A stretch of 64,000 nucleotides of DNA, from the NCBI GenBank assembly GCA_963761735.1, contig CAVXHQ010000007.1, forward strand, positions 62,001 through 126,000, read 5' to 3'. Each line of letters opens with the position of its first letter. Position 1 is the first letter of the stretch. The translations under genes were made by a program, and so were the position numbers. This DNA is from CAVXHQ01 sp963761735. GTDB lineage: Bacteria; Pseudomonadota; Alphaproteobacteria; Rhodobacterales; Rhodobacteraceae. Positions 19,681 through 28,311 of this stretch are shown here, one piece after another. The notes under the pieces were generated by a model, which was given only the letters and a program-made list of their open reading frames with translations, was not told the origin of the DNA and searched no databases.

Positions 19681-20115
19681 ATGTTCAGCCACATTGCGAT
19701 CGGGATTTCCGATCTCGACCGGGCACTCGCCTTCTGGTCGCCGATCATGGCGCGTCTGGGCCATGTGCACTGCTTTACCGACACCGATCAACCCGGCGCC
19801 GGGTGGGAGCCCGCCGGTGGCGGGCGCCCGTTGTTCGTCGTCACGACACCCTATGACGGCGCGCCCGCCACCACCGGCAACGGGGCGATGACCGCATTCG
19901 TTGTCGCAGACCGTGCCTCGGTGGACGCCGTGCATGTGCTGGCGACCGGGACGGGCGGCACCGACGACGGGCCCCCGGGCCTGCGCCCCCACTATCATCG
20001 CGACTACTACGGCTGCTATTTCCGCGACCCCGACGGCAACAAGATCGCCGTGGCGTGTCACGCGTCCGTGACGGCCGCCGCAGATCGCGGCCCCCGCAAA
20101 GACGGCGACCGTTAG
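19681..20115 (+). CDS. VOC (glyoxalase/bleomycin resistance) family protein
   Basis: A 144-residue single VOC-fold protein. The N-terminal MFSHIAIGISDLDRALAFW is the first beta-alpha-beta unit with a metal-ligand His; the C-terminal YYGCYFRDPDGNKIAVACH ends in the expected EVxC-like position. These proteins bind divalent metals and act as lyases, isomerases or dioxygenases; the substrate cannot be told. AGGTG lies before the ATG. It sits between hom and glpX without an evident functional link. Confidence 0.8.
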   Translation: MFSHIAIGISDLDRALAFWSPIMARLGHVHCFTDTDQPGAGWEPAGGGRPLFVVTTPYDGAPATTGNGAMTAFVVADRASVDAVHVLATGTGGTDDGPPGLRPHYHRDYYGCYFRDPDGNKIAVACHASVTAAADRGPRKDGDR

Positions 20116-20201
20116 CGGTCACATGGTTGTCATCGCGGGTCTCCGCGGTCTAGATCCGACCCCAGCCACCGCACTTGCGGACCCATCCGAAAGGACATCC
20201 C

Positions 20202-21179
20202 ATGCCAGCCGCCGATTTCCCAACTGCCGGTTTCAATGACCGCACACTTTCGCTCGGCCTTGCCCGCGTGTCCGAGGCCGCCGCGATCGCCTGCGCCGAC
20301 CTGATCGGGCGTGGCGACGAGAAGGCCGCCGACCAGGCCGCCGTCGACGCGATGCGCACACAGCTCAACCGGCTCGACATTCAGGGCGTCGTGGTGATCG
20401 GCGAGGGCGAACGCGACGAGGCGCCGATGCTGTTCATCGGCGAAGAGGTGGGATCGGGGACCGGCCCCGCCGTCGACATCGCGCTCGACCCGCTCGAGGG
20501 GACGACGCTGACGGCCAAGGACATGCCCAACGCGCTGGCGGTGATCGCGATGGGCCCGCGCGGCTCGATGCTGCACGCGCCCGACGTGTACATGGACAAG
20601 CTGGCCGTGGGGCCGGGGTTCCGGCGTGGCGTCGTAACGCTCGACATGTCGCCGTCCGAGCGGGTGTCGGCGCTGGCGACGGCCAAAGGATGCAGCACGC
20701 GCGACATCACCGTCTGCGTGTTGGAACGCCCCCGTCACGAACAGATGATCGCGGAAATCCGATCGACCGGCGCGGCAATCCGCCTGATCACCGATGGCGA
20801 TGTCGCGGGCGTCATGCATTGCGCCGAGGCAGCGACCACCGGCATCGACATGTACATGGGATCCGGCGGCGCCCCCGAAGGCGTGCTGGCGGCGGCGGCG
20901 TTGAAATGCATGGGCGGGCAGATCTATGGCCGTCTGATGTTTCGCAACGACAACGAGCGCGGCCGCGCCAAAAAGGCCGGGATCACGAATTTCGACCGGG
21001 TCTATACCCGCGACGACCTGGTGACCGGCGACGTGATCTTTGCCGCGACCGGCGTCACGGACGGCAATCTTGTGCCGGGGATCAAACGCGAGCCCGGCTT
21101 CGTCACCGCCGAGACGATCCTGATGCGGTCCAAGACCGGATCGGTGCGGCGGATGATCTATCGCAATCCGGTGGCGTGA
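20202..21179 (+). CDS. glpX: Class II fructose-1,6-bisphosphatase
   Basis: GlpX (325 aa) hydrolyses fructose-1,6-bisphosphate to fructose-6-phosphate in gluconeogenesis, and in this order often also acts on sedoheptulose bisphosphate. Seen motifs of the Li-sensitive phosphatase fold: IGEGERDEAPML (metal-binding Glu/Asp), DIALDPLEGTTLTAKDMPNA, and MGSGGAPEGVLAAAALKCMGG. Start 20202 is chosen for GAAAGGAC upstream. The order hom-glpX-recJ is common in Rhodobacterales. Confidence 0.95.
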   Translation: MPAADFPTAGFNDRTLSLGLARVSEAAAIACADLIGRGDEKAADQAAVDAMRTQLNRLDIQGVVVIGEGERDEAPMLFIGEEVGSGTGPAVDIALDPLEGTTLTAKDMPNALAVIAMGPRGSMLHAPDVYMDKLAVGPGFRRGVVTLDMSPSERVSALATAKGCSTRDITVCVLERPRHEQMIAEIRSTGAAIRLITDGDVAGVMHCAEAATTGIDMYMGSGGAPEGVLAAAALKCMGGQIYGRLMFRNDNERGRAKKAGITNFDRVYTRDDLVTGDVIFAATGVTDGNLVPGIKREPGFVTAETILMRSKTGSVRRMIYRNPVA

Positions 21180-21201
21180 CCTTGTCGCAGACGTCGCAGC
21201 C

Positions 21202-21216
21202 TCCGGCGGGAGTTTT
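21202..21216 (+). terminator. Weak hairpin plus T-run after glpX
   Basis: CTCC-GGCG-GGAG is followed by TTTTTG, a minimal intrinsic-terminator form, and the surrounding GCCTCCGGCGGGAG resembles a motif often seen between roseobacter genes. It may attenuate rather than stop transcription, since recJ begins 28 bp later. Confidence 0.35.
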
Positions 21217-21243
21217 TGAGGCAAGAAAAAGCCGGGAGCGGTC

Positions 21244-22992
21244 GTGAGCGATTTTCTGGACGTTTCGTCCTCTCTGACCGGGCGTCGATGGGTCGGGCCG
21301 GACAACGCCGCCGACAGGCTGTGCGAGGCGATGATGCAGGCACAGCACATCCCCGACGCGCTTGCCCGCGTGCTCGTGGCGCGCGGCGTCGTGCCCGGCG
21401 ACGTGGCGGCCTTTCTGGCGCCGACGCTGCGCGACCTGTTGCCCGATCCACTGTCGCTGCGCGATATGGCGGCGGCGGCGGCGCGGGTTCTGGCAGCGGT
21501 CGCGGCGCGCGAGAAAATCGCGATTTTCGCCGACTACGATGTCGATGGTGGCGCGTCGGCCGCCTTGCTGCTCAGCTGGCTGGGCGATCTCGGCACCACG
21601 GCAACCCTATATATCCCCGACCGTATCGACGAGGGCTATGGCCCAAACGAGGCCGCGATGGCAAAGCTTGCCGACGCACATGACCTGATCGTCTGCGTCG
21701 ATTGCGGCACCCTCAGCCACGCACCGATCGCGGCGGCGGCGGCGGCGGATGTCATCGTGCTCGATCACCATCTGGGCGGCGACACCCTGCCCCCGGCGCT
21801 GGCGGTCGTGAACCCGAACCGACAGGACGAGAACGGCGATCTTTCGCATCTGTGTGCGGCGGGCGTCGTGTTTCTGATGCTGGTCGAGGCGAACCGGCAG
21901 CTCAAGTCCGACGGGTCGCGCGGGCCAGACCTGATCGCCCTGCTCGATCTGGTGGCCCTTGCGACCGTGGCGGATGTGGCGCCACTGGTCGGGGTGAACC
22001 GCGCGTTCGTGCGGCAGGGCCTTGCCGTGATGGCCCGGCGCGAACGGATCGGGTTGCGCGCGCTGGCGGACGCCGCCAACCTCGACACTGCCCCCACGCC
22101 CTACGCGCTCGGTTTCGTCCTCGGTCCGCGGATCAACGCGGGCGGGCGGGTTGGTCGTGCCGATCTTGGCGCGCGTCTGTTGTCGTGCCGCGACCCGCGG
22201 GAGGCCGAGGCTCTGGCCGCCCGCCTTGACGCCCTGAATACCGAACGCCGCGATATCGAGTCGCAGGTGCGCGCCGCCGCGCTGGCGCAGGCCGAGGAAC
22301 GGGGCTTCGAGGCCCCGCTGGTCTGGGCGGCGGGCGACGGCTGGCATCCGGGTGTCGTGGGGATCGTCGCCGCCCGCCTGAAAGAGGCTGCGGACCGGCC
22401 TGCGGTGGTGATCGGCTTCGACGGCGATGACGGCAAGGGATCGGCGCGCTCGGTCAGCGGCGTCGACCTCGGCGCCGCCGTCCACCGCCTTGCAGCCGAG
22501 GGCCTGCTGCAAAAGGGCGGCGGGCACCCGATGGCCGCGGGGCTGAGCCTGTCGCGCGCCCAGCTCGCGCCGGCGATGGCGCGCCTGTCCGACTTGCTGG
22601 CACGGCAGGGCGCCGGGCAGCAGGGCCCGCGCGACCTGCGCTGCGACGCCGTCCTGATGCCCGGCGCCGCGACCGTCGATCTGATCGGATCGGTCGAGGC
22701 CGCGGGCCCGTTCGGCGCCGCCGCCCCCGCCCCGCGTTTCGCCCTGCCGGATGTCGTCGTGCACGCCGCTCGCGAAATCGGCGCGGGTCACCTGAAAATG
22801 ACGATCGGCGACGGCCTTGGAGCGCGGCTCGATACGATTGCCTTCGGCGCGCTCGACGGGCCTCTGGGGCGTGCCCTGATGGGTCATGGCGGCAAGAGGT
22901 TCCACCTTGCCGGGCGCCTCGAGGTCAACCAGTGGCGGGGCCGCAGCCAGCCACAATTCCGCTTGGAGGACGCGGCGCCAGCGCATCGATAA
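21244..22992 (+). CDS. recJ: Single-stranded-DNA-specific exonuclease RecJ
   Basis: RecJ (582 aa) degrades single-stranded DNA 5' to 3' in recombination and mismatch repair. DHH phosphoesterase motifs are visible: FADYDVDGGASAALL near residue 97, CVDCGT, and VIVLDHHLGG near residue 170; the DHHA1 domain shows GKGSARSV and KGGGHPMAAGLSL. The start is a GTG at 21244, with GGGAG upstream. The length fits the family. Confidence 0.95.
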   Translation: MSDFLDVSSSLTGRRWVGPDNAADRLCEAMMQAQHIPDALARVLVARGVVPGDVAAFLAPTLRDLLPDPLSLRDMAAAAARVLAAVAAREKIAIFADYDVDGGASAALLLSWLGDLGTTATLYIPDRIDEGYGPNEAAMAKLADAHDLIVCVDCGTLSHAPIAAAAAADVIVLDHHLGGDTLPPALAVVNPNRQDENGDLSHLCAAGVVFLMLVEANRQLKSDGSRGPDLIALLDLVALATVADVAPLVGVNRAFVRQGLAVMARRERIGLRALADAANLDTAPTPYALGFVLGPRINAGGRVGRADLGARLLSCRDPREAEALAARLDALNTERRDIESQVRAAALAQAEERGFEAPLVWAAGDGWHPGVVGIVAARLKEAADRPAVVIGFDGDDGKGSARSVSGVDLGAAVHRLAAEGLLQKGGGHPMAAGLSLSRAQLAPAMARLSDLLARQGAGQQGPRDLRCDAVLMPGAATVDLIGSVEAAGPFGAAAPAPRFALPDVVVHAAREIGAGHLKMTIGDGLGARLDTIAFGALDGPLGRALMGHGGKRFHLAGRLEVNQWRGRSQPQFRLEDAAPAHR

Positions 22993-23096
22993 GGCGGTGA
23001 CCTGAGGACAAAACCATTCACACCGGTTCGTTGCGATTTTATCGCCGAACCCTCTTGCCCTCGAACCCAGCTTTGCCTAAACCGCGATCACTGCGT

Positions 23097-23171
23097 GGCC
23101 CGTTCGTCTATCGGTTAGGACGCTAGGTTTTCAACCTAGAAAGAGGGGTTCGATTCCCCTACGGGCTGCCA
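23097..23171 (+). tRNA. tRNA-Glu (anticodon TTC)
   Basis: A 75-nt cloverleaf with encoded CCA. Acceptor GGCCCGT pairs with ACGGGCT (one G-U at the top), the anticodon stem-loop is CTAGG-TTTTCAA-CCTAG with TTC as the anticodon, and the T arm is AGGGG-TTCGATT-CCCCT. The lower-GC island starts right after its 3' end, as expected when an element has integrated in a tRNA gene. No second copy of the tRNA 3' end was found in the window. Confidence 0.95.
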
Positions 23172-23256
23172 CTTTTATCTGTAAGTGCCTGAAAATAATC
23201 AGAAAAACGAGGTCTCCGCATCTCGTTATACCTTTCCTTATACGCATGGCTGAAAT

Positions 23257-24170
23257 CTACCCGCTTGAGATTCCCCATGCCTCATCGTCCATCGGCCAAT
23301 CGGGATCAAGGTCAACGCCAGCCGGTGCATCACCATCGAAATAGACACCGTTGTGCCCGCCTACCTTGCGACCTGCCTCCGCTATCGCCCATTGCAGGTC
23401 CGGAACCCATAGACCGTCGCAAACGGTAACGCTGTACGTGGCGCACGCCTTCGAGTCGCACCAGATGGTTTCGAGACGCCGCACCATGTCTGGCGTTAGC
23501 GCGTCTACCATGCGCTTCATCTCGGCAATCTCGGATGCGAGGTCATAACGACTGGACAGAAAAACCCCCTTGTAGGTCACGGGGTCATGCTTGGCGTCCG
23601 CTTGCGCCCGCGCGGCTTCTGCCTTCGCCTTCGCCTGTTGTATCGTCCATGTCTCGATCAGGAACATCGACATTGATCCGGCAAGGTTGACGGCTAACGC
23701 CGCGTGGCGCTCAGCGGGTCTAACCTTCCGTCGCCCACCGCCATGCGCATCGCTGATCTTGTTTCTTAGGCCACCAAGGTTTTCGACAACCGACTGACAC
23801 CCGCCAAGGATGCGTTTGAATGTGTCTTCCGTGTGTTGCGACGGCGATAGGCTTAAGTGCTTAGCGGTTTCACTGTATAGCTTGGGCAGGTCCCATTTGT
23901 CGGAGATTGCTAGGTCCGCGTCTTCGAGGATGTGTTTGCAAGTCGCCTCTAGCAAAGTCCGCGCCGCTGTAATCGCGCCTTCTGGGTCAGTCTTCCTGCG
24001 GTTCAGCGCCCTTTTGCCAGATGTCGGAGACGCCATCGGCATCGTAGTGCGTGAGGGTGTCGGAGATACCGGCGTCAGCCGGTGCGCCCGAGTCTGACAA
24101 AAACTCCAAGAGCGGCTTAAATTGCGCAACGATGTGTTTGCGACGGGCTGCATAGGCACCTTCGCCCGTA
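23257..24170 (-). pseudogene. Abortive infection (Abi_C/HEPN-like) gene, 3' part
   Basis: The 3' portion of a gene split by the IS21 element. The recognisable region, DPEGAITAARTLLEATCKHIL to LGGLRNKISDAHGGGR, is typical of the Abi_C domain (abortive infection C-terminal, HEPN-like fold); RNxxxxxH-like residues (RNKISDAH) fit a HEPN RNase centre. After it come a Lys/Ala-rich helix and an uncharacterised ~110-residue tail. Besides the IS, a one-base frameshift near 24010 (run AAAAGGG on the coding strand) separates VSDIWQK from ALNRRKTD. Removing the IS and one G restores one open frame to 26886. Confidence 0.8.
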
Positions 24171-24278
24171 TGTGAATCCCGGAGGCAAACTGGGCCACGG
24201 AAACGGTGGGATTACCTGACCGTCGCGGAGTAAAATTCCGCCATTCTGAGACCCGGGGCGGAAGCTGAGGGTCGGGAG

Positions 24279-25778
24279 ATGTATTCTGTGGAACTGTATA
24301 CCCGGGTGCGCAGAGCGTGCCATGTCGAGGGCATGAGTGAGCGCGAGGCGGGGCGGAAGTTCGGGATCGACCGCAAGACAGTGTCGAAGATCCTGAAGCA
24401 TTCGGTTCCGCCGGGATATCGGCGCCAAGCGATGCCGCAGCGTCCCAAGCTTGATCCCTTTGTGCCGGTGATCGACCAGATCCTCGAAGAGGATAAGAGC
24501 AAACTCAAGAAACAGCGGCACACTGCCAAGCGAATTCATGCGCGGCTGCGCGACGAGCATGGCTTTACGGGCGGGATCACCATCGTCACTGATTATGTGC
24601 GTGAGAAGAAGCGGCGGACGCGGGAAGTGTTCGTGCCGCTGTCGCATGCGCCGGGCCATGTTCAGGTCGATTTCGGCGAAACGCTGGGCGTGATTGCCGG
24701 TGTTGAGTGTAAGCTGCACTACTTTGCGATGGCGCTTCCGCATTCGGATGCGTTCTTCATCAAGACCTACCCCGCCGAGACGACCGAGGCGTTTTGTGAT
24801 GGCCACAACGCCGCTTTTGCATTCTTCGGCGGCGTGCCCTTGTCGATCCTCTACGACAATACAACGATCGCAGTGGCGAAAATCCTGGGCGATGGCCTCC
24901 GGTTGCGCACCCGCGTCTTTTCGGAATTGCAGTCGCATTACCTGTTCGACGACAAGTTCGGCCGACCGGGCAAAGGCAATGACAAAGGCAACGTCGAGGG
25001 GGTGATCGGATATGGGCGGCGCAACTTCCTCGTTCCCGCGCCGCGGTCCGACAGCTTCGATGCGTTGAACACCTGGCTGGAAGATCAGTGCCTGACGCGA
25101 CAGGGCGACATTGTGCGTGGTCATACCGAGACTGTCGGTGAACGTCTGATGCGGGATCTCAATGCGCTGATGGCGCTGCCGACCACCCCTTACGATGCTT
25201 GCGACAGGGTCAGCACCCGGGCGACATCGATCTCCATGGTCCGTTATCGCAACAATGACTACTCGGTGCCTGTCGCTCATGCCCATCACGAGGTTCAGGT
25301 TCGTGGGTATGTCCATGAGGTTGTGATCGGCTGCGGGGCCGAGGTGATTGCCCACCACCGCCGGTCCTACGACAAGGCGGACATGGTATTTGATCCGATG
25401 CATTACCTGCCGCTGTTGGAGCAAAAGGTTGGGGCGCTGGATCAAGCCGCACCGCTGCAAGGCTGGGATCTGCCGGATGAGTTCGCCACCCTGCGCCGAC
25501 TGTTGGAGGCGCGGATGGGGAAGAAGGGCAAGCGCGAATATGTTCAGGTTTTACGTCTGCTGGAAACGTTCGAACTGACCCATCTGCATGGTGCGATCCG
25601 GCAGGCGCTCGATCTCGGGGCCATCGGCTATGATGCTGTGAAGCATCTTGTCCTGTGCCGGATCGAGAGGCGTCCGCCACGGCTGGATCTCGATATTTAT
25701 CCCTATCTGCCCAGAGCACAGGTCGGGACGACAGACCCGGCCAGCTACATGAGCCTGATGTCGGGGGTGCCGACATGA
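24279..25778 (+). CDS. istA: IS21 transposase IstA
   Basis: IstA (499 aa), the DDE transposase of IS21. The N-terminal helix-turn-helix (EREAGRKFGIDRKTVSKILK, residues ~23-42) binds the repeated ends; the rve core shows VQVDFGET (first catalytic Asp region), LSILYDNTTIAV (second Asp) and KGNDKGNVEGVIGYGRRNF with the catalytic Glu. The ATG is preceded by GGGAG. It overlaps istB by 4 bp. Confidence 0.93.
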   Translation: MYSVELYTRVRRACHVEGMSEREAGRKFGIDRKTVSKILKHSVPPGYRRQAMPQRPKLDPFVPVIDQILEEDKSKLKKQRHTAKRIHARLRDEHGFTGGITIVTDYVREKKRRTREVFVPLSHAPGHVQVDFGETLGVIAGVECKLHYFAMALPHSDAFFIKTYPAETTEAFCDGHNAAFAFFGGVPLSILYDNTTIAVAKILGDGLRLRTRVFSELQSHYLFDDKFGRPGKGNDKGNVEGVIGYGRRNFLVPAPRSDSFDALNTWLEDQCLTRQGDIVRGHTETVGERLMRDLNALMALPTTPYDACDRVSTRATSISMVRYRNNDYSVPVAHAHHEVQVRGYVHEVVIGCGAEVIAHHRRSYDKADMVFDPMHYLPLLEQKVGALDQAAPLQGWDLPDEFATLRRLLEARMGKKGKREYVQVLRLLETFELTHLHGAIRQALDLGAIGYDAVKHLVLCRIERRPPRLDLDIYPYLPRAQVGTTDPASYMSLMSGVPT

Positions 25779-26527
25779 GCGACACTCCGCAGGTCTTATT
25801 GCAGCATCACCTCAAGGCGCTCCGACTGCCGACCTTCAAGAGCGAATATGGCAAGCTGGCCCGTCAGTGTGCGGCAGAGGGCAAGGATCATGTTCAATAT
25901 CTGCTGCGGCTTTGCGAACTGGAGCTGATCGAACGCGAACGCCGGATGGTTGAGCGGCGGATCAAAGCCGCGAAGTTCCCGGCCACCAAGAGCCTCGACA
26001 GTTTCGACTTCAAGGCGATCCCGTCGCTCAACAAGGTCTTGACCATGGAGCTGGCACGTTGCGAATACGCTGATCGCCGCGAGAACATTATTGCTCTGGG
26101 TCCATCGGGAACCGGCAAGACCCACATTGCCTTGGGGCTTGGTCTCGCCGCTTGCCAGAAGGGCCTGAAGGTCCGCTTCACGACGGCCGCCGCGCTGGTG
26201 CATGAGTTGATCGAGGCAGCCGATGATCGGCGTCTGCAGCGCCTGCAAAAGCTGATTGTCAGTCAGGATCTGTTGATCATTGACGAACTTGGCTTCGTTC
26301 CCCTGAGCAAATCCGGCGCGGAGTTGCTGTTCGAAGTCATCTCGCAGCGCTATGAGCGAGGATCAATCGTCATCACGTCCAATCTGCCGTTTGATGAATG
26401 GACCGAAGTCTTCGGATCCGAGCGCCTTACCGGCGCCATCCTCGACCGCCTGACCCACCATGTTCACATCCTGGAAATGAACGGCGACAGCTACCGGCTG
26501 CGACAGAGCCGCAAACTCCAAGACTGA
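25775..26527 (+). CDS. istB: IS21 helper ATPase IstB
   Basis: IstB (250 aa), a DnaC-like AAA+ ATPase that selects target DNA and activates IstA. The Walker A is GPSGTGKTHIALGLG near residue 110, Walker B LLIIDELGF, and sensor VITSNLPFDEW. The start ATG overlaps the istA stop (ATGA). Length is normal, so the element looks transposition-competent. Confidence 0.94.
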   Translation: MSDTPQVLLQHHLKALRLPTFKSEYGKLARQCAAEGKDHVQYLLRLCELELIERERRMVERRIKAAKFPATKSLDSFDFKAIPSLNKVLTMELARCEYADRRENIIALGPSGTGKTHIALGLGLAACQKGLKVRFTTAAALVHELIEAADDRRLQRLQKLIVSQDLLIIDELGFVPLSKSGAELLFEVISQRYERGSIVITSNLPFDEWTEVFGSERLTGAILDRLTHHVHILEMNGDSYRLRQSRKLQD

Positions 26528-26680
26528 AACCGCAAAAACAGCAGCAATGCTGGCCTGCGGCCAGCGCACTCTGGCGCGCGTCAGCTACTTGGCGAGCACA
26601 CGCGCCAGAGCGCCGCGAACATCCAGGCCGTGGCCCCATTTTGCGCCGGTAAATGGTCCCTTTTGTCGCCGAGATTGACA

Positions 26681-26886
26681 CCCGTATGATAATCTTTCAG
26701 ATAAGCCCACACATCATCGCCGCTAACACTGTCGCGGACGAAATCGGGTAAGAGGCGTTTCGTGGCAGGATTATCGAAGAATTCCGCGCGCAATAGACGA
26801 AACTCAATATCGTCCATCTGTCCGCCCGTGCCGTGCGTAATTATGATCGAACGTAGTTTGAGCGCGTTGTCATATCGGTTTTTCAT
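26681..26886 (-). pseudogene. Abortive infection gene, 5' part
   Basis: The N-terminal ~68 residues (MKNRYDNALKLRSIIITHGT to VWAYLKDYHTG) of the gene cut by IS21. Without the IS and one copy of CCCGTA, the frame runs on as KDYHTG-EGAYAARRKH into the 3' part. As it stands the frame continues into the IS and stops at 26581. The start at 26886 is the only ATG that gives a complete protein. Unusual direct repeats lie immediately upstream (26915-27009). Confidence 0.75.
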
Positions 26887-26914
26887 TTTGCTAACTTCTG
26901 CCCTTTGTCCGTAG

Positions 26915-27009
26915 TTTGGCTAACCGATTGGATGCGTTTTGGCTAACCGCCGCTCGAAACTAATTTTATCCAACCTTACTTTCCGGATACTATTTTTATC
27001 CAATCTTAC
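26915..27009. promoter_or_regulatory. Two pairs of direct repeats upstream of the abi-like gene
   Basis: TTTGGCTAACCG occurs at 26915-26926 and 26938-26949 (23 bp apart). TTTTATCCAACCTTAC (26964-26979) recurs with one change at 26994-27009 (30 bp apart). A further partial copy, TTTGCTAAC, touches the start codon. Ordered direct repeats next to a promoter suggest repressor operators controlling the toxic abi-type gene; iterons are an alternative. Confidence 0.55.
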
Positions 27010-27145
27010 ATTCATTCTGTCGCGCAGAAAATGCGCACGTTTACGAATCCATATTTCTGACATGTAGGCGGCTACTGCGCGCCGATGTGACCCCCGCCCC
27101 CGGTCCCCCTCTGGGTCCCCGTAGCTCGATTCTAAGGGGTGTTCA

Positions 27146-27159
27146 CCCGCTAACGCGGG
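27146..27159. repeat. CCGC-TNAC-GCGG hairpin, copy 1
   Basis: CCCGC-TAAC-GCGGG, the first of at least six copies of a short palindrome in the island (others at 27357, 28472, 31212, 31682 and 32920). This copy is intergenic. Confidence 0.6.
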
Positions 27160-27337
27160 CCTCTACCACCTCAGAACATGAAGGCGCTCAGCGCGTGCGT
27201 TTGAGGCTCTATGTGCATGTCCGCCCATCGGCCTGACGGGTCTAGAATGCACCTAGAACAACATACGCTGAGCCAAGCAATATGATTGCGATAATGGATG
27301 TGGCGAGTTGCATAGGTATTTTCCTTATTTGGATAGG

Positions 27338-27370
27338 GCCGCGTAGCGGCAAGATACCCGCTCACGCGGG
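27338..27370 (-). terminator. Paired hairpins at the end of the serine recombinase gene
   Basis: CCCGC-TCAC-GCGGG (27357-27370) includes the recombinase stop codon and is followed, in the direction of transcription, by GCCGC-TAC-GCGGC (27350-27338). Two consecutive stable hairpins suggest a transcription stop although no T-run follows. Confidence 0.45.
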
Positions 27371-27940
27371 GCAGTCTGCAAGCAAGCGATAGACAGACGA
27401 ACGGGCTATCCCAAGCCGCTTGGCTATTGCGGTAGGCGTCAGCCCTTGTGCCTTCATGTCTGCTATCTGCGCTGCATCTATGGTCGCTGGCCTGCCCTTG
27501 AAGACGTAGGAGGGTGTGCCTTTCAACTTCTTGGCGGCGTCTATGCCTTCGCGTTGGCGGTCTTTGCGTATCTCTGTCTCAAACTCAGCGATTGCGCCAA
27601 GCATGGTGAAAAACAGGCGTCCGGCGGGTGTCGTGGTGTCGATATCCTGTTCCAGCACCTTCAAGCCCACGCCCTTTTCGTCCAGTTTGTGCGCGATGTT
27701 ATGAAGGTCGCGCGACGATCTGGCCAAACGATCAAGACGCGTCACGACAACCGTGTCACCTTTGCGGATGCCACGGCTTAGCATGTCCTCTAGGGCCTCA
27801 CGGCCCTTCCTCTTAGTGCCAGACACCTTTTCACTGTAAAGGTGTTCCGGGCTGACGCCCGCGCATGTCAGGGCGTCAACTTGCAAATCTAGCTTCTGTC
27901 CTGCGCTGGATACCCGCGCATATCCGATAAGTTCGCCCAT
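27362..27940 (-). CDS. Small serine recombinase (resolvase/invertase)
   Basis: A 192-residue resolvase/invertase-type recombinase. The catalytic Ser is S11 in GYARVSSAGQKLDLQ; the conserved Arg cluster is VVVTRLDRLARSSRDL (residues ~66-81); the E-helix GRLFFTMLGAIAEFE and a C-terminal Hin-type helix-turn-helix (LTPTAIAKRLGIARSSVYRLL) follow. It is too small to be a large phage-type serine integrase, so it is more likely a multimer resolvase or an invertase. CGATAAGT repeats at and upstream of the start could be its sites. Confidence 0.92.
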   Translation of the reverse strand: MGELIGYARVSSAGQKLDLQVDALTCAGVSPEHLYSEKVSGTKRKGREALEDMLSRGIRKGDTVVVTRLDRLARSSRDLHNIAHKLDEKGVGLKVLEQDIDTTTPAGRLFFTMLGAIAEFETEIRKDRQREGIDAAKKLKGTPSYVFKGRPATIDAAQIADMKAQGLTPTAIAKRLGIARSSVYRLLADCPA

Positions 27941-28008
27941 GATTTTGCCTTTCTGTCTCTTTTGACTGTCCTACAAATGTATAGCGTCCGATAAGTGATT
28001 CGATAAGT
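27925..28008. repeat. CGATAAGT direct repeats at the recombinase promoter
   Basis: CGATAAGT is present at 27925-27932 (inside the recombinase 5' end), 27989-27996 and 28001-28008; the last two are 12 bp apart. They may be recombinase (res) sites or operators. Confidence 0.5.
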
Positions 28009-28311
28009 CTAAAAGGACATATATGGCAGGTTTCTCGGTGTCCGGTGTAAGTGTACTTAAAGGGGACACTTGAGGGCTTGCGGGCGTCACATTGTGGTCG
28101 CCCATTCCGTGCGCCATGCGCTTCCGCTCACATCGTCGGACCAATTATCTTTGCACGGCAGAGCGGGTAAAGCCTCTGGTCATCAAAAGTGAGCGCCCGT
28201 CAAAAGTACCTGAATAGCTACAACAAATGACCAATCATCAAAACGCGATCCCGTCAAAAGTGTTGAAAGTCGCGCGTTGCGCCCAAGGCTAAACGGTGGT
28301 CTTTTAAGAGC
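28009..28311. other. Divergent leader region upstream of the membrane protein
   Basis: No gene is seen. Four TCAAAA-type boxes occur: TCAAAAGT at 28183, 28200 and 28254, and TCAAAACG at 28238. The last lies about 50 bp before the ATG at 28312, a position suited to an operator. Confidence 0.5.

Larger units (their letters stand above)
24171..26680 (+). mobile_element. IS21-family insertion sequence
   Basis: A complete 2510-bp IS21-type element carrying istA and istB. The ends match as inverted repeats: left TGTGAATCCCGGAGGCAAAC (24171) and right, read inward, TGTCAATCTCGGCGACAAAA (from 26680), with a further internal match GCAAACTGGGCCACGG / GCAAAATGGGGCCACGG. A 6-bp target duplication CCCGTA flanks it (24165-24170 and 26681-26686). 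Intact ends and duplication imply a recent insertion, here into the abortive infection gene. Confidence 0.93.
26887..27361. other. Regulatory region between the abi-like gene and the recombinase
   Basis: 475 bp without a supported gene. It holds two pairs of direct repeats (26915-27009), an AT-rich tract and two GC-rich small hairpins near the recombinase stop. A 64-codon minus-strand frame (27171-27365) has no ribosome site or recognisable features. Confidence 0.6.

Noticed and set aside
27171..27365. A 64-codon frame downstream of the recombinase
   Set aside because: It covers hairpin-rich intergenic DNA and its start lies inside the recombinase stop hairpin.
27362..27940. The serine recombinase as the island's integrase
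   Set aside because: At 192 residues it has the resolvase/invertase size and lacks the long C-terminal domains of serine integrases; tRNA sites are normally used by tyrosine integrases.
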